A stretch of DNA of 25,114 nt from a virus, in the IMG/VR virus record IMGVR_UViG_3300031772_000263, positions 1-25,114 of that record. The stretch is one strand, 5' to 3'. Numbering within the stretch: the first letter of the stretch is position 1; each line of letters starts with the position of its first letter. The translations under genes were made by a program, and so were the position numbers. The notes under the pieces were generated by a model. That model worked only from the letters and a program-made list of their open reading frames with translations. It was not told where the DNA came from and searched no databases. Positions 8,084 to 16,491 of the stretch are shown piece by piece.

Positions 8084-10765
8084 TTAACTCCAAATCTCCA
8101 TACCTCCAAACTTGAGACTCTTCGCATCATCGACAAGAATCCAAATACATGGCCAGGCCGAAGATGGAATATTCGTCGTTATTGTAGCCTCCACCACATC
8201 GTTAATCATAAAATCGAGCGAGGTTACTGTGGAAACAATCTTGAATTCATAAACAGTGTTCGCCGCACACGCAGTCCCAGTATCAACCTCAGTATGATTC
8301 GCTCCCGAACGAGTGCAGGCAAAGAAATTCCCACCATTATGGGCCATGAAAGCGGCCCCATCGGCATCTAGATAATCACCATCATTTGCTCCACTTACTC
8401 GAAACCCACACCAGAAGCGCATTTGGGAAACGCTCGCCTGAGTTTTAATTCGATAAAGCCACGTAAACCCAGGACCAACCGATATAGACAAAGGATCGCT
8501 GGCCCAATACATCGCCCCGGCGGGAGTAAAATTAGCCCAAAGCGTCCATTCATAAACCGAATCGTTCGACGTAGACTTAGTGCCAGTACCATGCTGAGTC
8601 GGAGCGGGAATGCCGATACAATAAGGCGAAGCCGGTGTATTGAAGTTAGGAAAAACTGAAACTTTCCGATGGATATGGGGTTTGAATTCTAGGCCAGTTT
8701 TTGCGGCGTTAACTCGAACAATTTTTCCTCGGTCTTCGGCCGCGTAAGATGCAGGAACATCAGAAAGATCTGTAAAATCCACTGCTCCGACCATCGGCGT
8801 GTTAACCCATCTCAAAGTTGCCTGGTCCCAGGAAAGAACATCATCGTCCGAAGGAGATGGAGCGGTGACATCGCTCAGGTCATCGAGGGCGCCTCCTCCC
8901 GCCGGCGGAGAAGCGATCCATTCGCCAGGGACAGAATCCCAGGTCAGAACGTCTAGGTCGTTCGGGGCGGCCGCGTTAACGTCGGTCAGGTCGTCAAGAG
9001 CGATGGATCCGGCGCCGGGTGGAAGCGGAACCCATTCGCCCGGAGTCGGATCCCACGTCAAAACGTCTCCCGATCCCGGAGTGCCGGCGTTGACGTCTCC
9101 CAGGTCGTCGAGAAGAAGTCCGTGCGCGGCGAATCCGAATGTCGTCGCGCTGAGAGCCTTCAAAAAATGGCCGGCGGTGAGACCGGCAACGGTATGTTTC
9201 GCGCCGTCGAGTGCGTGGGCCACCATGTCCCCGGCCTCGAGAACATCCCAGTCCGGTTCGGCCGAGATCGTACCCGTCCCGGTCTGCCGGAGAAACTTCT
9301 TCGTCGTCGTTGTGTTTCCGGCTTTTTTAATCCACTTCGGTGTCACGTTGGCGATGATGATATCTCCGAGGACGGGGGTCCCCGTGACCGTGTCCGCATG
9401 ATATGTCCCTTCGAGCAGGCTATGATAAAGATTCACAAAACTGAGAACCTTCGACCCGCTCGTTTTCATGACTTGGTTGGCAGATCCGTCCGCGATCGGA
9501 AGTACCCAGATACAACTCGACGCGACTTCCGCGCTCTTGAATCCGGAGTGGTATTCCCCTATTCCGCGAAGTCTAAGTTCTTCGTAAATGAAAACACTTT
9601 TATGAACCTGGAGGATGTTGTCCGCCGGATCGATCTTCAGAATAATTTGATCGGAGACTTCGTTGTAGAGATAAAGGGGCCGATTCGTCCCGGCGCCCTG
9701 GGTGTAGAACATCGACCAGAAATCCGTCCAGGTAGCATCGCCGTCGAATTTTCTCCAACGATGACCGACCTTCGGATCCACGATGACTTCAGGATCGTTG
9801 ACGGACCCGCTCGAGTAGACATGGTTCTGTCCTCCGCAGATCAGGCCGAGGGTCCCGGCGCAATATGTCCCGTCAAAAAGACCGGAATAAATCCCACCCA
9901 TGAGCGAGTCGGCCCAGGTCGCGCCGTAATCGTGGGAGACGAAGATCCTGACTCCCCCGGCGGCAATGTCGAAAAGGGCGACATGGCCTCCCGTGAAATT
10001 AATGAATTCCCAGACTCCGTTCTGGTCTCCGGGAACGGCACTGATAATAGTCCAATTGAGTCCGTCGTTGGTCGATCTATAAACCCTTGTTCCTAACGAA
10101 GTCCATCTTCCAACAAGCCAGATCCCGCCGCCAAGGGAACAGACGCCTCCGGCGAATTCCGCTCCGCCGATGCCGGTATCCAAGATCGTCGTGTAACTCA
10201 CCCCTTTATTCGTCGATCTCAGAATCTCCCCGCCGTTGGGGAATCCGGCGGTACAGACAACGAGGGTCCCGGTCCCGCTATCGTAAGCGGCCCCCCAGGC
10301 GGGCCGAACGAATACCCCTGTCTCTACGGCCCAGGTCGCCCCGAAGTCGGTGGACCGGACCTGCGCGCCGCTGACAAACTGATAGGTAAGAATGACCCCG
10401 GCCCCGCAATTCACGATCTTCTGGAGGTCGTCGATCCCGGGGGCGATATGCCCGAGGTCGGACCAGGTAAGGCCATAATCCGTCGACCTGAAAGTATGAA
10501 AACTTCCGTACGGGTAACCGGAGATCATCGCCAGGACAATCCCGGCGCCGACGTAGAGGATATCCATCCACTGATAAACGCGGCCCGGATCGACCCAGGC
10601 GATTTCGGTCCACGTCGTCCCGTAATCTGTCGACCTCCAGAGCTTATTCTGGGCGCCCCCCATGACGATTCCGTTCTCAAGGTATTCTATACAGCGGGTC
10701 TCTCCGGCGGCGGGAACATAGGTCCAGACCGCCCCGAGATCGACCCAGGTATCGGCGATAGCCAT
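8084..10765 (-). CDS. Tail spike/fibre: Asp-box beta-propeller, fibre repeats, lectin-like tip
   Basis: 893 residues; the ATG shares one base with the upstream stop (TAATG) and is preceded by AGGAG. Residues 1-310 carry six Asp-box motifs (S-x-D/N-x-G-x-T/N/S-W/Y) at about 45, 94, 138, 184, 231 and 277, the signature of sialidase/BNR-type beta-propellers. Residues about 330-545 form a linker and shaft. Residues about 549-690 contain four related repeats beginning LDDLGDV, LDDLTDV, LDDLSDV and FTDLSDV. The C-terminal 200 residues are beta-rich with alternating aromatic strands, like a concanavalin/lectin tip. Together this indicates a host-recognition spike or fibre. Enzyme activity cannot be claimed: no sialidase catalytic set is evident. 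The DNA for the C-terminal domain has different composition from the rest (see findings). Confidence 0.88.
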   Translation of the reverse strand: MAIADTWVDLGAVWTYVPAAGETRCIEYLENGIVMGGAQNKLWRSTDYGTTWTEIAWVDPGRVYQWMDILYVGAGIVLAMISGYPYGSFHTFRSTDYGLTWSDLGHIAPGIDDLQKIVNCGAGVILTYQFVSGAQVRSTDFGATWAVETGVFVRPAWGAAYDSGTGTLVVCTAGFPNGGEILRSTNKGVSYTTILDTGIGGAEFAGGVCSLGGGIWLVGRWTSLGTRVYRSTNDGLNWTIISAVPGDQNGVWEFINFTGGHVALFDIAAGGVRIFVSHDYGATWADSLMGGIYSGLFDGTYCAGTLGLICGGQNHVYSSGSVNDPEVIVDPKVGHRWRKFDGDATWTDFWSMFYTQGAGTNRPLYLYNEVSDQIILKIDPADNILQVHKSVFIYEELRLRGIGEYHSGFKSAEVASSCIWVLPIADGSANQVMKTSGSKVLSFVNLYHSLLEGTYHADTVTGTPVLGDIIIANVTPKWIKKAGNTTTTKKFLRQTGTGTISAEPDWDVLEAGDMVAHALDGAKHTVAGLTAGHFLKALSATTFGFAAHGLLLDDLGDVNAGTPGSGDVLTWDPTPGEWVPLPPGAGSIALDDLTDVNAAAPNDLDVLTWDSVPGEWIASPPAGGGALDDLSDVTAPSPSDDDVLSWDQATLRWVNTPMVGAVDFTDLSDVPASYAAEDRGKIVRVNAAKTGLEFKPHIHRKVSVFPNFNTPASPYCIGIPAPTQHGTGTKSTSNDSVYEWTLWANFTPAGAMYWASDPLSISVGPGFTWLYRIKTQASVSQMRFWCGFRVSGANDGDYLDADGAAFMAHNGGNFFACTRSGANHTEVDTGTACAANTVYEFKIVSTVTSLDFMINDVVEATITTNIPSSAWPCIWILVDDAKSLKFGGMEIWS
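8790..9120 (-). repeat. Tandem fibre repeats, about 100-115 bp each
   Basis: Consecutive degenerate repeats in the fibre gene encode units of about 34-38 residues with the frame LDDL-x-DV ... DVL-(T/S)-WD ... W. Three copies are good and a fourth (FTDLSDV) is divergent. Units of this kind are frequent in phage fibres, where they form a trimeric shaft. Confidence 0.8.
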
Positions 10766-11142
10766 TACCAGACTCCTACGGCGTCGACCCAGGTGTCTTC
10801 GCCGTCAACGCCGATCGCTCCGAGATTCCCGTCCTCAGTATGAAATTTATATTCGTCCGATTTCGGATCCGGAGTTCCGACGGCAGCGCCGCCTTCCAAG
10901 TAATAAATATCGGACCCGCGTTTTATCCAGTAGCATGGACCCCCCGTCGTCGTCGTCGTCGATCCTTCTACGGTCGTCCCCCCGCCGCCGATCCTCTCGA
11001 AAGTATCGTCGATCGAGGCGCCGGGCTCGGGAAGGTCAAGCTCGCAGGAATTGAATTCTTCATCGAGCCAAGGATTCGGATACTTGCCGGACTCGATCGC
11101 CTTCTGTTCCTCGAGTAGAAGTTGGCCGATGATGTCTGCCAT
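10765..11142 (-). CDS. Small tail-region protein, unknown
   Basis: 125 residues from the ATG at 11142, one base after the hub stop; an ATG 12 codons earlier within the hub gene is possible but has no ribosome-binding site. The N-terminal helix (MADIIGQLLLEEQKAIESGK) is acidic. It is followed by a Gly/Thr-rich linker including GGGGTTVEGSTTTTTGG and a short beta-like C-terminal part (YWIKRGSDIYYLEGG) that ends acidic. Lying between hub and spike, it may be an adaptor or chaperone that attaches the spike to the hub. That is inference; no family recognised. Confidence 0.7.
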   Translation of the reverse strand: MADIIGQLLLEEQKAIESGKYPNPWLDEEFNSCELDLPEPGASIDDTFERIGGGGTTVEGSTTTTTGGPCYWIKRGSDIYYLEGGAAVGTPDPKSDEYKFHTEDGNLGAIGVDGEDTWVDAVGVW

Positions 11143-11143
11143 G

Positions 11144-13807
11144 TTATTGATTTCCCGCGATTCGGCCGCGTCGAACATAAGCCGCGTAAAAGAATTTTAG
11201 AAGATTGATCTTCAGCGAAGCGCCGACGGCGCCGGATTCGGTGAATGAGAATCCGAGATATTTCGCCTGAAGAAAGAACTCGATCGAATCAAAAATAGGA
11301 AGTCTGTATTCTTGGTCCGGCGCCGAGGGCGTCGATCCGGCGATCGTCCGGGTCGAAACGGCCGTAGACTGGAGGTCGATATAAACATTCGTCGTAAGCG
11401 TGATTCCCGTGGGCGCCTCGATCTCGGCCTCCATCTTCCGGAATTGAGTTGTGATCGGGAATCTGATCCAGGGAGTTCTTCCGGTTGCAGTGATCGTCGT
11501 TCCGACATCGGTAACTCCAGTGTCGGCGGTGAAGAGATAGCCGTCTCGGGATCCGAAGTAAGTCTTCATGACGCCGGAGGAGTTCCTTGCCTCGACGATG
11601 ATCGATGGGACCTTCGCGAAACTGAAGAAATAAAACGCCGGCACAAGATAATTGCAAACGATCGTGATCGCGGATCCGGAAGTCCGGTCCGGGATCGAAA
11701 GCCAGGCTTCGTAATAGTCCCTATTTACGACAGAGCAGACTTTGTCGAGGGCCGTCTTATCGAGCGTGGCCAGGGTCCGCCGGACCGGCAACGAAAATAG
11801 AACGGAGTAACTCGCGCAACCGTTGAAGACTTCCCATCCTCGGTGAGAGAGGAACATCAGGAGTCCGCCGACCTCCTGAAGACTCCAAGGCGCGATGCAA
11901 CCATAGTCTTTGCATATCCAGTACCGGCCGTATGTTCCATCCGTTCTTTTCCGAATAATCGCGATTGCGTGTTGTTTGAAGACGTAGAGATGGCTTTTGT
12001 AGGGAATTACTCCGGTGATCTCGTCTTTCGATTGGCCGCTCCGAAGCGAAATCCATCTGTCCGAAATATCAAAAGCCTCCGGATCGTTTATTTCGGAATA
12101 GTAAGCCATGCATTCAGTATGATTAAAGATCCAGAGTCGATCGTCCCAGTAGATAGGAAATTTCCCAAGAGGCGCGACATCCCGGTCCAGTCGAAGATCT
12201 TCGCCGACTCCTAAGACGGGGTCGTCGTTATTATCTTTATACGTCGTCGACAAATTATCGTTCATGATGGCCAGAAGGTAATAGGAGTCTCCGCCGGCCA
12301 GCGTCGCATAGATTTTTCGCTGATCGATCCCCGTCTCTCCGGACTTGGGAATGCCCGTCAAAACGGCGTACTGGTGTAGGCAGTCCGCGGCCATGGCCGA
12401 ACAAGTAAAAGTCCAGTAATCGTCGAGAGTGTGCCCGGTCGTGGCAACGAAGGTCAGGGTCACGCCGTCGGACAGGTACATCGTTGTCGTGATCGGTACG
12501 GTGGTTGAATTCCACGTTTCTCCATCGTCTTCCGACCACTTGATCGTATTAGGGGGGCCCGTCCCGTCGATCTTGACGATATAGGTCTTGTTTCTTATTC
12601 CGGTGTACGTCCCTCCCGGAGTCATATCGTTAAGTCCCCCGGAGGACGTGACGAACGTGACGGAGGGACCCACGGTTCCGAAGATCGGATTCGATTCACT
12701 GCCGTATGCTCCGGACCTGGCAAAAGTAACGGCATAGCGGCGGATCCCGACGATCTTCCCGCCGGTGACTCCGCCGATCTTGAAGTAATCGATATAGACG
12801 TCGGTCGCGACGCTTTCTCCGAGCAATCTAATTTGAATCGACCCGGGCGTTGTCGTTTCTTTGTCCGAACATCTATACTGGCCATAACTTCGACCATCCC
12901 GATAGACTTCGCAGTATTCCTCGCCCGGTTCTTTCGTATTGATATAAAACTTGTACGTCGCCCATTTATCCTGGGGAACATTCATCCCCGTCGACACCCA
13001 GTATTTTCCCGAATAAACGTACGTGTCGTTCATGTCGATGATAATTTGGGTGTTGGTCCGGCCGTTGTGAAGGTTGAACTGAAGTTGGTTCGAGTTCTGA
13101 TACATCCCGATCGTGTTGATATAGATCGACATCTCGACCGTAAATTCGGCGCCGATATTGGAGACGGTCCTACTTCTGCCGGCGATATTTCCGGAGAGGG
13201 CCGTGTTGAGAAGCCTCATGCAGCTCTTCGAGTCGAAGGTTGCTTGAGACGAGGCGCCGGCGCCGACGTCGTCGTCCGCCCAGTCCGTGATCGCGGCCAT
13301 GTCTTCGTCGAGAAGTAGGGCGTCGTAAGTCGCCGTGATCGTCGGGACCGTCGTCGGCGCGGTGATCCCGACTTTAACTTTCGTCCCGGCCCCGAGAAGC
13401 ATGAAGTTCTCAATTTCGGAGATAACGTACTGCTTTCCCTGGATCTCAAGTGGATTGATCGGGTGCGCGAGCGTGGACGCCCAGGTATGAATCGCGGATC
13501 CCCAGGATCCGGTCGCTGTTTTCCTGTAGATCTTGTCTTCGGCGATCACCAACTGGCAGAACTGGGCGGCGGCGTTGTAGTAGGTGTGGTATCCGAAGAC
13601 ATCGTGCCCGCCGAGGACCGTCGCGACATCGTCGTCGATCACGGTCAAACCGTTTCTTTTTTCGATCCGCTTCCCGTCCTGGGCAATCCTCCAATTTTCG
13701 AGATTTAAGAATCCGCTTATCGGAACGTCGGCAACCGCCGAGACCTGGTCCACTCCATGATTGAGCCGGATCTCGAGCTCAGAAAGGTTCTGCGTTGATT
13801 CGATCAT
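11144..13807 (-). CDS. Tail hub / DNA-stabilisation protein, P22 gp10-like, with inserted domains
   Basis: 887 residues, overlapping the connector gene by ATGA. The outer parts (1-160 and about 473-690) read like the beta-propeller hub protein of podoviruses that closes the portal channel and carries the spikes. Typical stretches are the N-terminal ENWRIAQDGKRIEKRNG and, later, YYSEINDPEAFDISDRW and PYKSHLYVFKQHAIAII. Two segments interrupt that pattern: about 165-345, a concanavalin/LamG-like beta domain (FTVEMSIYI ... YIDYFKIGG), and about 395-472, a small domain with TYIVKIDG...KWSEDDGETW...TGHTLDDYWTFTC. The remainder to 887 is beta-rich. The total length exceeds P22 gp10 (about 470 residues), as expected from the insertions. 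Confidence 0.82.
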   Translation of the reverse strand: MIESTQNLSELEIRLNHGVDQVSAVADVPISGFLNLENWRIAQDGKRIEKRNGLTVIDDDVATVLGGHDVFGYHTYYNAAAQFCQLVIAEDKIYRKTATGSWGSAIHTWASTLAHPINPLEIQGKQYVISEIENFMLLGAGTKVKVGITAPTTVPTITATYDALLLDEDMAAITDWADDDVGAGASSQATFDSKSCMRLLNTALSGNIAGRSRTVSNIGAEFTVEMSIYINTIGMYQNSNQLQFNLHNGRTNTQIIIDMNDTYVYSGKYWVSTGMNVPQDKWATYKFYINTKEPGEEYCEVYRDGRSYGQYRCSDKETTTPGSIQIRLLGESVATDVYIDYFKIGGVTGGKIVGIRRYAVTFARSGAYGSESNPIFGTVGPSVTFVTSSGGLNDMTPGGTYTGIRNKTYIVKIDGTGPPNTIKWSEDDGETWNSTTVPITTTMYLSDGVTLTFVATTGHTLDDYWTFTCSAMAADCLHQYAVLTGIPKSGETGIDQRKIYATLAGGDSYYLLAIMNDNLSTTYKDNNDDPVLGVGEDLRLDRDVAPLGKFPIYWDDRLWIFNHTECMAYYSEINDPEAFDISDRWISLRSGQSKDEITGVIPYKSHLYVFKQHAIAIIRKRTDGTYGRYWICKDYGCIAPWSLQEVGGLLMFLSHRGWEVFNGCASYSVLFSLPVRRTLATLDKTALDKVCSVVNRDYYEAWLSIPDRTSGSAITIVCNYLVPAFYFFSFAKVPSIIVEARNSSGVMKTYFGSRDGYLFTADTGVTDVGTTITATGRTPWIRFPITTQFRKMEAEIEAPTGITLTTNVYIDLQSTAVSTRTIAGSTPSAPDQEYRLPIFDSIEFFLQAKYLGFSFTESGAVGASLKINLLKFFYAAYVRRGRIAGNQ

Positions 13808-14523
13808 CGCTCGAAGGGTGAGGCCATGTCGATGAAAGCCTTATCTCTCGAGTCGAGATACTCGAGTTCCGCCGGATCCGGATTCAGGAACTTCGGTTCG
13901 TTCTGGACCCGCGGTCCGTAAAGGCGGATGCCTTGATTGATAAACATCGCGTAGATCCTTTGGAAAGAAATCGGATTCGTTTCGGTGATAGAACAGGTAA
14001 GTTCGACGGCCTTGAGTGGGACAAGAGAATGAAGGGGTGTCGGAATATAGGCCGGTCCGTTCGTCCCCATCGTCGCAGCCTCGGCCGAGATGTACAAGAT
14101 CTTCGCGTAGTTGGCCTTCGCGACCGAGGGTGTCGGGACGAAGGTGATCGTTTTTTCGCCGGTGTGATACCAGCGATTCGGATTTTCGTGTTTCTCTCCG
14201 ACGGTCATTCTCGTGGCGACCAGGCCCGGGTCGATCCATCGAATCGGCCGGGGCGTCTCGCCGGTGATATTTCTGAGCATCGCCCAATACTGGAGAGGAC
14301 TCCCGGTCAACGTATAACTCGCCGTGTTAGCCAAGAGACTGATCGTCTCCGAAGTGAGGAACTCATGGGGAAGGAAAACGGCCAGGTCCATGCAGACAAG
14401 AGTCATGCTCATGTCGAGGACCAGGTCGATCAGGACGTTGTCCGAGGGATAAAGGGCGCCGACGGCGGTCGAAGTTTCCTTGAAGAGATTTCGGACGAGG
14501 GTCCTCATCGCATCTTTGGTCAT
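13804..14523 (-). CDS. Head-to-tail connector/adaptor candidate
   Basis: 239 residues; GGAGA lies before the ATG, which begins two bases after the upstream stop. The N-terminal 60 residues are helical, followed by a mixed region with LANTASYTLTGSPLQYWAML and then RPIRWIDPGL, and a C-terminal helical part (PLKAVELTCSIT ... YAMFINQGI). This order, helices around a small beta part with a loop that states a residue or sequence property, matches short adaptor proteins encoded just before the hub in podovirus genomes; position and size support a ring bound under the portal. The 4-bp overlap with the hub suggests coupled translation. The family could not be confirmed by eye. Confidence 0.7.
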   Translation of the reverse strand: MTKDAMRTLVRNLFKETSTAVGALYPSDNVLIDLVLDMSMTLVCMDLAVFLPHEFLTSETISLLANTASYTLTGSPLQYWAMLRNITGETPRPIRWIDPGLVATRMTVGEKHENPNRWYHTGEKTITFVPTPSVAKANYAKILYISAEAATMGTNGPAYIPTPLHSLVPLKAVELTCSITETNPISFQRIYAMFINQGIRLYGPRVQNEPKFLNPDPAELEYLDSRDKAFIDMASPFER

Positions 14524-14525
14524 TT

Positions 14526-14948
14526 CTATTCTCCGGCGTGAACCGTATGCTTACCTCGATTGACGTACTTCTCGATCTCCATGAATCCTTCGGCCTGCAT
14601 CTCGATCCCAAGTTCGATCTCTTTCGCCCGGGCTTCCTTATTCATGCGGACGATCCAATCGAGATAGGCATTCGGATTATTCGCTCGGGCAAAGATCTCT
14701 CCGAGGCGCTTTCGAGAACGAAGATTCTCGAGGGCCGCATCGTTAAGATTCTTGAATGTCGCGAGCGACGTCGTCGTCTCGAATTTCTGAAGATCTCCGT
14801 CTCTCTCCATGTAGTACGGTGTCGTGAGTTTAACGGACCAGTAATCGTACTCGTCGACATAGACGACTTTGTAGCGTCGGTCGATGATGGCGAGTTCTTT
14901 AACCCACCAGTCAGGCGGCCGCTTCTCCGTCCCATGGACTTGGATCAT
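14526..14948 (-). CDS. Structural-region protein, unknown
   Basis: 140 residues, ATG in a 4-bp ATGA overlap with the upstream gene. The first half is beta-like and aromatic (DWWVKELAIIDRRYKVVYVD, then EYDYWSVKLTTPYY); the second half is a long charged helix with Ala, Arg and Glu (about 75-130). No cysteines or membrane segments. Proteins of this size and texture are common between coat and connector genes in metagenomic podoviruses, but I do not recognise a named family. It may be involved in head completion. Confidence 0.72.
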   Translation of the reverse strand: MIQVHGTEKRPPDWWVKELAIIDRRYKVVYVDEYDYWSVKLTTPYYMERDGDLQKFETTTSLATFKNLNDAALENLRSRKRLGEIFARANNPNAYLDWIVRMNKEARAKEIELGIEMQAEGFMEIEKYVNRGKHTVHAGE

Positions 14949-15247
14949 TTTGATCCGAGATAAACGTCGAGATAACCGGCGTCGATCGTCAGCAGCCGAA
15001 AACCGTTGAGCGACCTTCCTTCATTGCCGAAGTCGATTTCGATCGGCAGGACGACGGCCGGGCCGGCCTTCATTCGAACTGCGATTCTGGCAGTCCCGCC
15101 GGGCGCGTACTCGTGAATAACGACGTTGTCGTTCACGGCCGCGGGAAAGTAAATGAGTTTCCTTACGACGACGGGTGTTCCGGCCGCCTTGATTACGGCC
15201 GCGTCTGTGAGCATCCAGAGTCTTTCGGAATCGGTGTTGTTTGCCAT
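14945..15247 (-). CDS. Small beta-rich structural-region protein, unknown
   Basis: 100 residues; GGAGGAAAGG precedes the ATG. The N-terminus (MANNTDSERLWMLTDAAVI) is followed by alternating beta strands (VVVRKLIYFPA, DNVVIHEYA, TARIAVRMKAG, VVLPIEIDFG) and ends with GYLDVYLGSK. Size and all-beta content suit a small virion component such as a head-completion or decoration protein. It starts just downstream of a strong hairpin (15270-15289). Confidence 0.72.
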   Translation of the reverse strand: MANNTDSERLWMLTDAAVIKAAGTPVVVRKLIYFPAAVNDNVVIHEYAPGGTARIAVRMKAGPAVVLPIEIDFGNEGRSLNGFRLLTIDAGYLDVYLGSK

Positions 15248-15269
15248 CTTGCCTTTCCTCCAGAAGATC

Positions 15270-15289
15270 GGGGGATGTTACCATCCCCC
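15270..15289 (-). other. Strong RNA hairpin upstream of the 100-aa gene
   Basis: Perfect 8-bp inverted repeat GGGGGATG / CATCCCCC with a 4-base loop, in the 68-bp gap between two genes. In the direction of transcription it is preceded by an A/G-rich stretch and followed by the ribosome-binding site, not by a T-tract, so it is not a normal terminator for the operon. On the plus strand it is followed by TTTCTTT and would look terminator-like. Possible roles: mRNA processing or stability, or blocking antisense transcription. Confidence 0.75.
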
Positions 15290-15315
15290 TTTCTTTCAGT
15301 TCGTTTCTTCGGCCA

Positions 15316-15501
15316 TCATGCGGGGATGTCGGGAATATCGAAGATGGCCTCGGTACAATATCCCCAAAGATATACCTTGGCTCCCACGCAGTCGAAGCAG
15401 GTGCATTCGGTCGGCGTGGGCGATGAGCCGATAGGGAGCGTAATTTTGCCCGTCCCCTTGCAAGACGAACAGATCTTGTAAAGTTTATAGGCGTTGGCCA
15501 T
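15316..15501 (-). CDS. Small zinc-ribbon-like protein
   Basis: 61 residues. Two cysteine knuckles are clear: C11-x2-C14 followed by K-G-x-G (CSSCKGTGK) and C35-x2-C38 followed by VG (CFDCVG), with additional C33 and C49. The CxxCxGxG pattern is that of DnaJ-type zinc ribbons and suggests metal binding. The ribosome-binding site (AGGT) is weak; the gene follows the beta-helix gene by ten bases. A tiny zinc protein in the middle of head genes could be an assembly factor or a minor virion component; this cannot be told from sequence. Confidence 0.72.
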   Translation of the reverse strand: MANAYKLYKICSSCKGTGKITLPIGSSPTPTECTCFDCVGAKVYLWGYCTEAIFDIPDIPA

Positions 15502-15511
15502 GGACCTACAC

Positions 15512-16459
15512 CTATGTCGTGATCAGGACGCCGTTGCAGTAGTTCGCCCCGAGATATCCGTCGTGCTTGGAAAGACAGTGGGCGGCATCGGCGAAGTTGT
15601 TGAACGAGTTCCCGTCAATCATGAGATACCCGGCCGTGGGTGTGTTCGTGACTTTGATCCCGTAGGCGTTCGTCGCGTCGACGGCCGAGAACCGATTGTC
15701 CACGATGAAAGAGTGGGGCCGGCTGGTCCCGTCGGTATAGTATTCGATCCCGATTCCCGCCGCGGCGGTGATTGCGAAGGTGCAGTCCCGGATCACACTT
15801 CCGTAACCCGTGTTCCAGAAGACCATCCTGGTTACGTAGTCCATGAAGTAGCATCGTTCGATGCAACCGCAGGGCGAGTCGATCGTATTTCCGGGGCCGA
15901 CGCCGGCGGCCGTAGTATTTCCCCAAATGACTGCCGTGAGGGCGGTACTGTTCCCGCCGAAATAGCAGTCATGGAGATGACCGCGCCAGTAGTTGTCCGA
16001 AGATCCCCAGACAATGCTGACGCCCGCGCCCTGGTGATGGATCGAAAGATTCCCGATCTCGACCTGATGGGCGTTGACAGTGAAGAGATAACTCGTCGCG
16101 TGGGTGTGAATTGCCGGAGATCCCCATTGGCGCTCATGCGTCTGAAGACCGAGAATCTTCAGTCCGTTCTTCGTGATGTTGATCGGAAGTTCCGTCTCCA
16201 GGTACGCGCTACAATCCGTGGCGGGCAAGACGATGATCTTGTCCCATGCCGCGGCGCGAGAGTTGGCGTAGGCGAGAGTCTTGAAGGCCTCGGCGGTCGT
16301 GAGCCCGCTTCGGCCGCCCTGGTCGGCGCCGTCGTTTCGGACAAAATACGTATAGCCGAGAGGATTCTGGATCTGGTCGAAGATGACGTTCTTCTTGAAT
16401 CGAAAGGCCTCGTTGATGTTGAAATACCCACCCGATCGAATTCCTTTTGCCATAGACAT
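15512..16459 (-). CDS. Right-handed beta-helix (pectate-lyase-like) virion protein
   Basis: 315 residues; AGGAGAG eight or nine bases before the ATG. The N-terminal 35 residues are a separate attachment-like segment. A short Gly-rich loop (NDGADQGGRSG) then leads to the regular short-strand pattern of a parallel beta-helix: LKILGLQTHE, VEIGNLSIHH, GHLHDCYFGG, GCIERCYFMD, SVIRDCTFAI, SFIVDNRFSA, YLMIDGNSF, each ending in N/D/C-rich turns. Such folds are used by tailspikes and by capsid-attached fibres. No catalytic set can be assigned. It sits in the head module behind the coat and decoration genes rather than with the tail genes. Confidence 0.8.
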   Translation of the reverse strand: MSMAKGIRSGGYFNINEAFRFKKNVIFDQIQNPLGYTYFVRNDGADQGGRSGLTTAEAFKTLAYANSRAAAWDKIIVLPATDCSAYLETELPINITKNGLKILGLQTHERQWGSPAIHTHATSYLFTVNAHQVEIGNLSIHHQGAGVSIVWGSSDNYWRGHLHDCYFGGNSTALTAVIWGNTTAAGVGPGNTIDSPCGCIERCYFMDYVTRMVFWNTGYGSVIRDCTFAITAAAGIGIEYYTDGTSRPHSFIVDNRFSAVDATNAYGIKVTNTPTAGYLMIDGNSFNNFADAAHCLSKHDGYLGANYCNGVLITT

Positions 16460-16491
16460 GGTTTGCGCTCTCCTAATGCGCCGAGAAAGAC

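Noticed and set aside
8790-9120. Repeated segment considered as a CRISPR-like array
   Set aside because: The repeats are degenerate, have codon periodicity and encode matching protein units within the fibre gene; there are no constant repeats with variable spacers.
9122-10096. Plus-strand open frame of 324 codons opposite the tail fibre
   Set aside because: It overlaps six well-spaced Asp-box motifs on the other strand and has no credible start or neighbours.
11143-11178. Longer N-terminus for the 125-residue protein
   Set aside because: The earlier ATG lies inside the hub gene and has no ribosome-binding site, while the ATG at 11142 follows the hub stop by one base in the style of the other genes.
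10765-13807. Tape-measure or tail-tube genes for a long-tailed phage
   Set aside because: No long helical tape measure or tube protein is present; the large genes here are a beta-rich hub and a propeller fibre, which fits a short tail.
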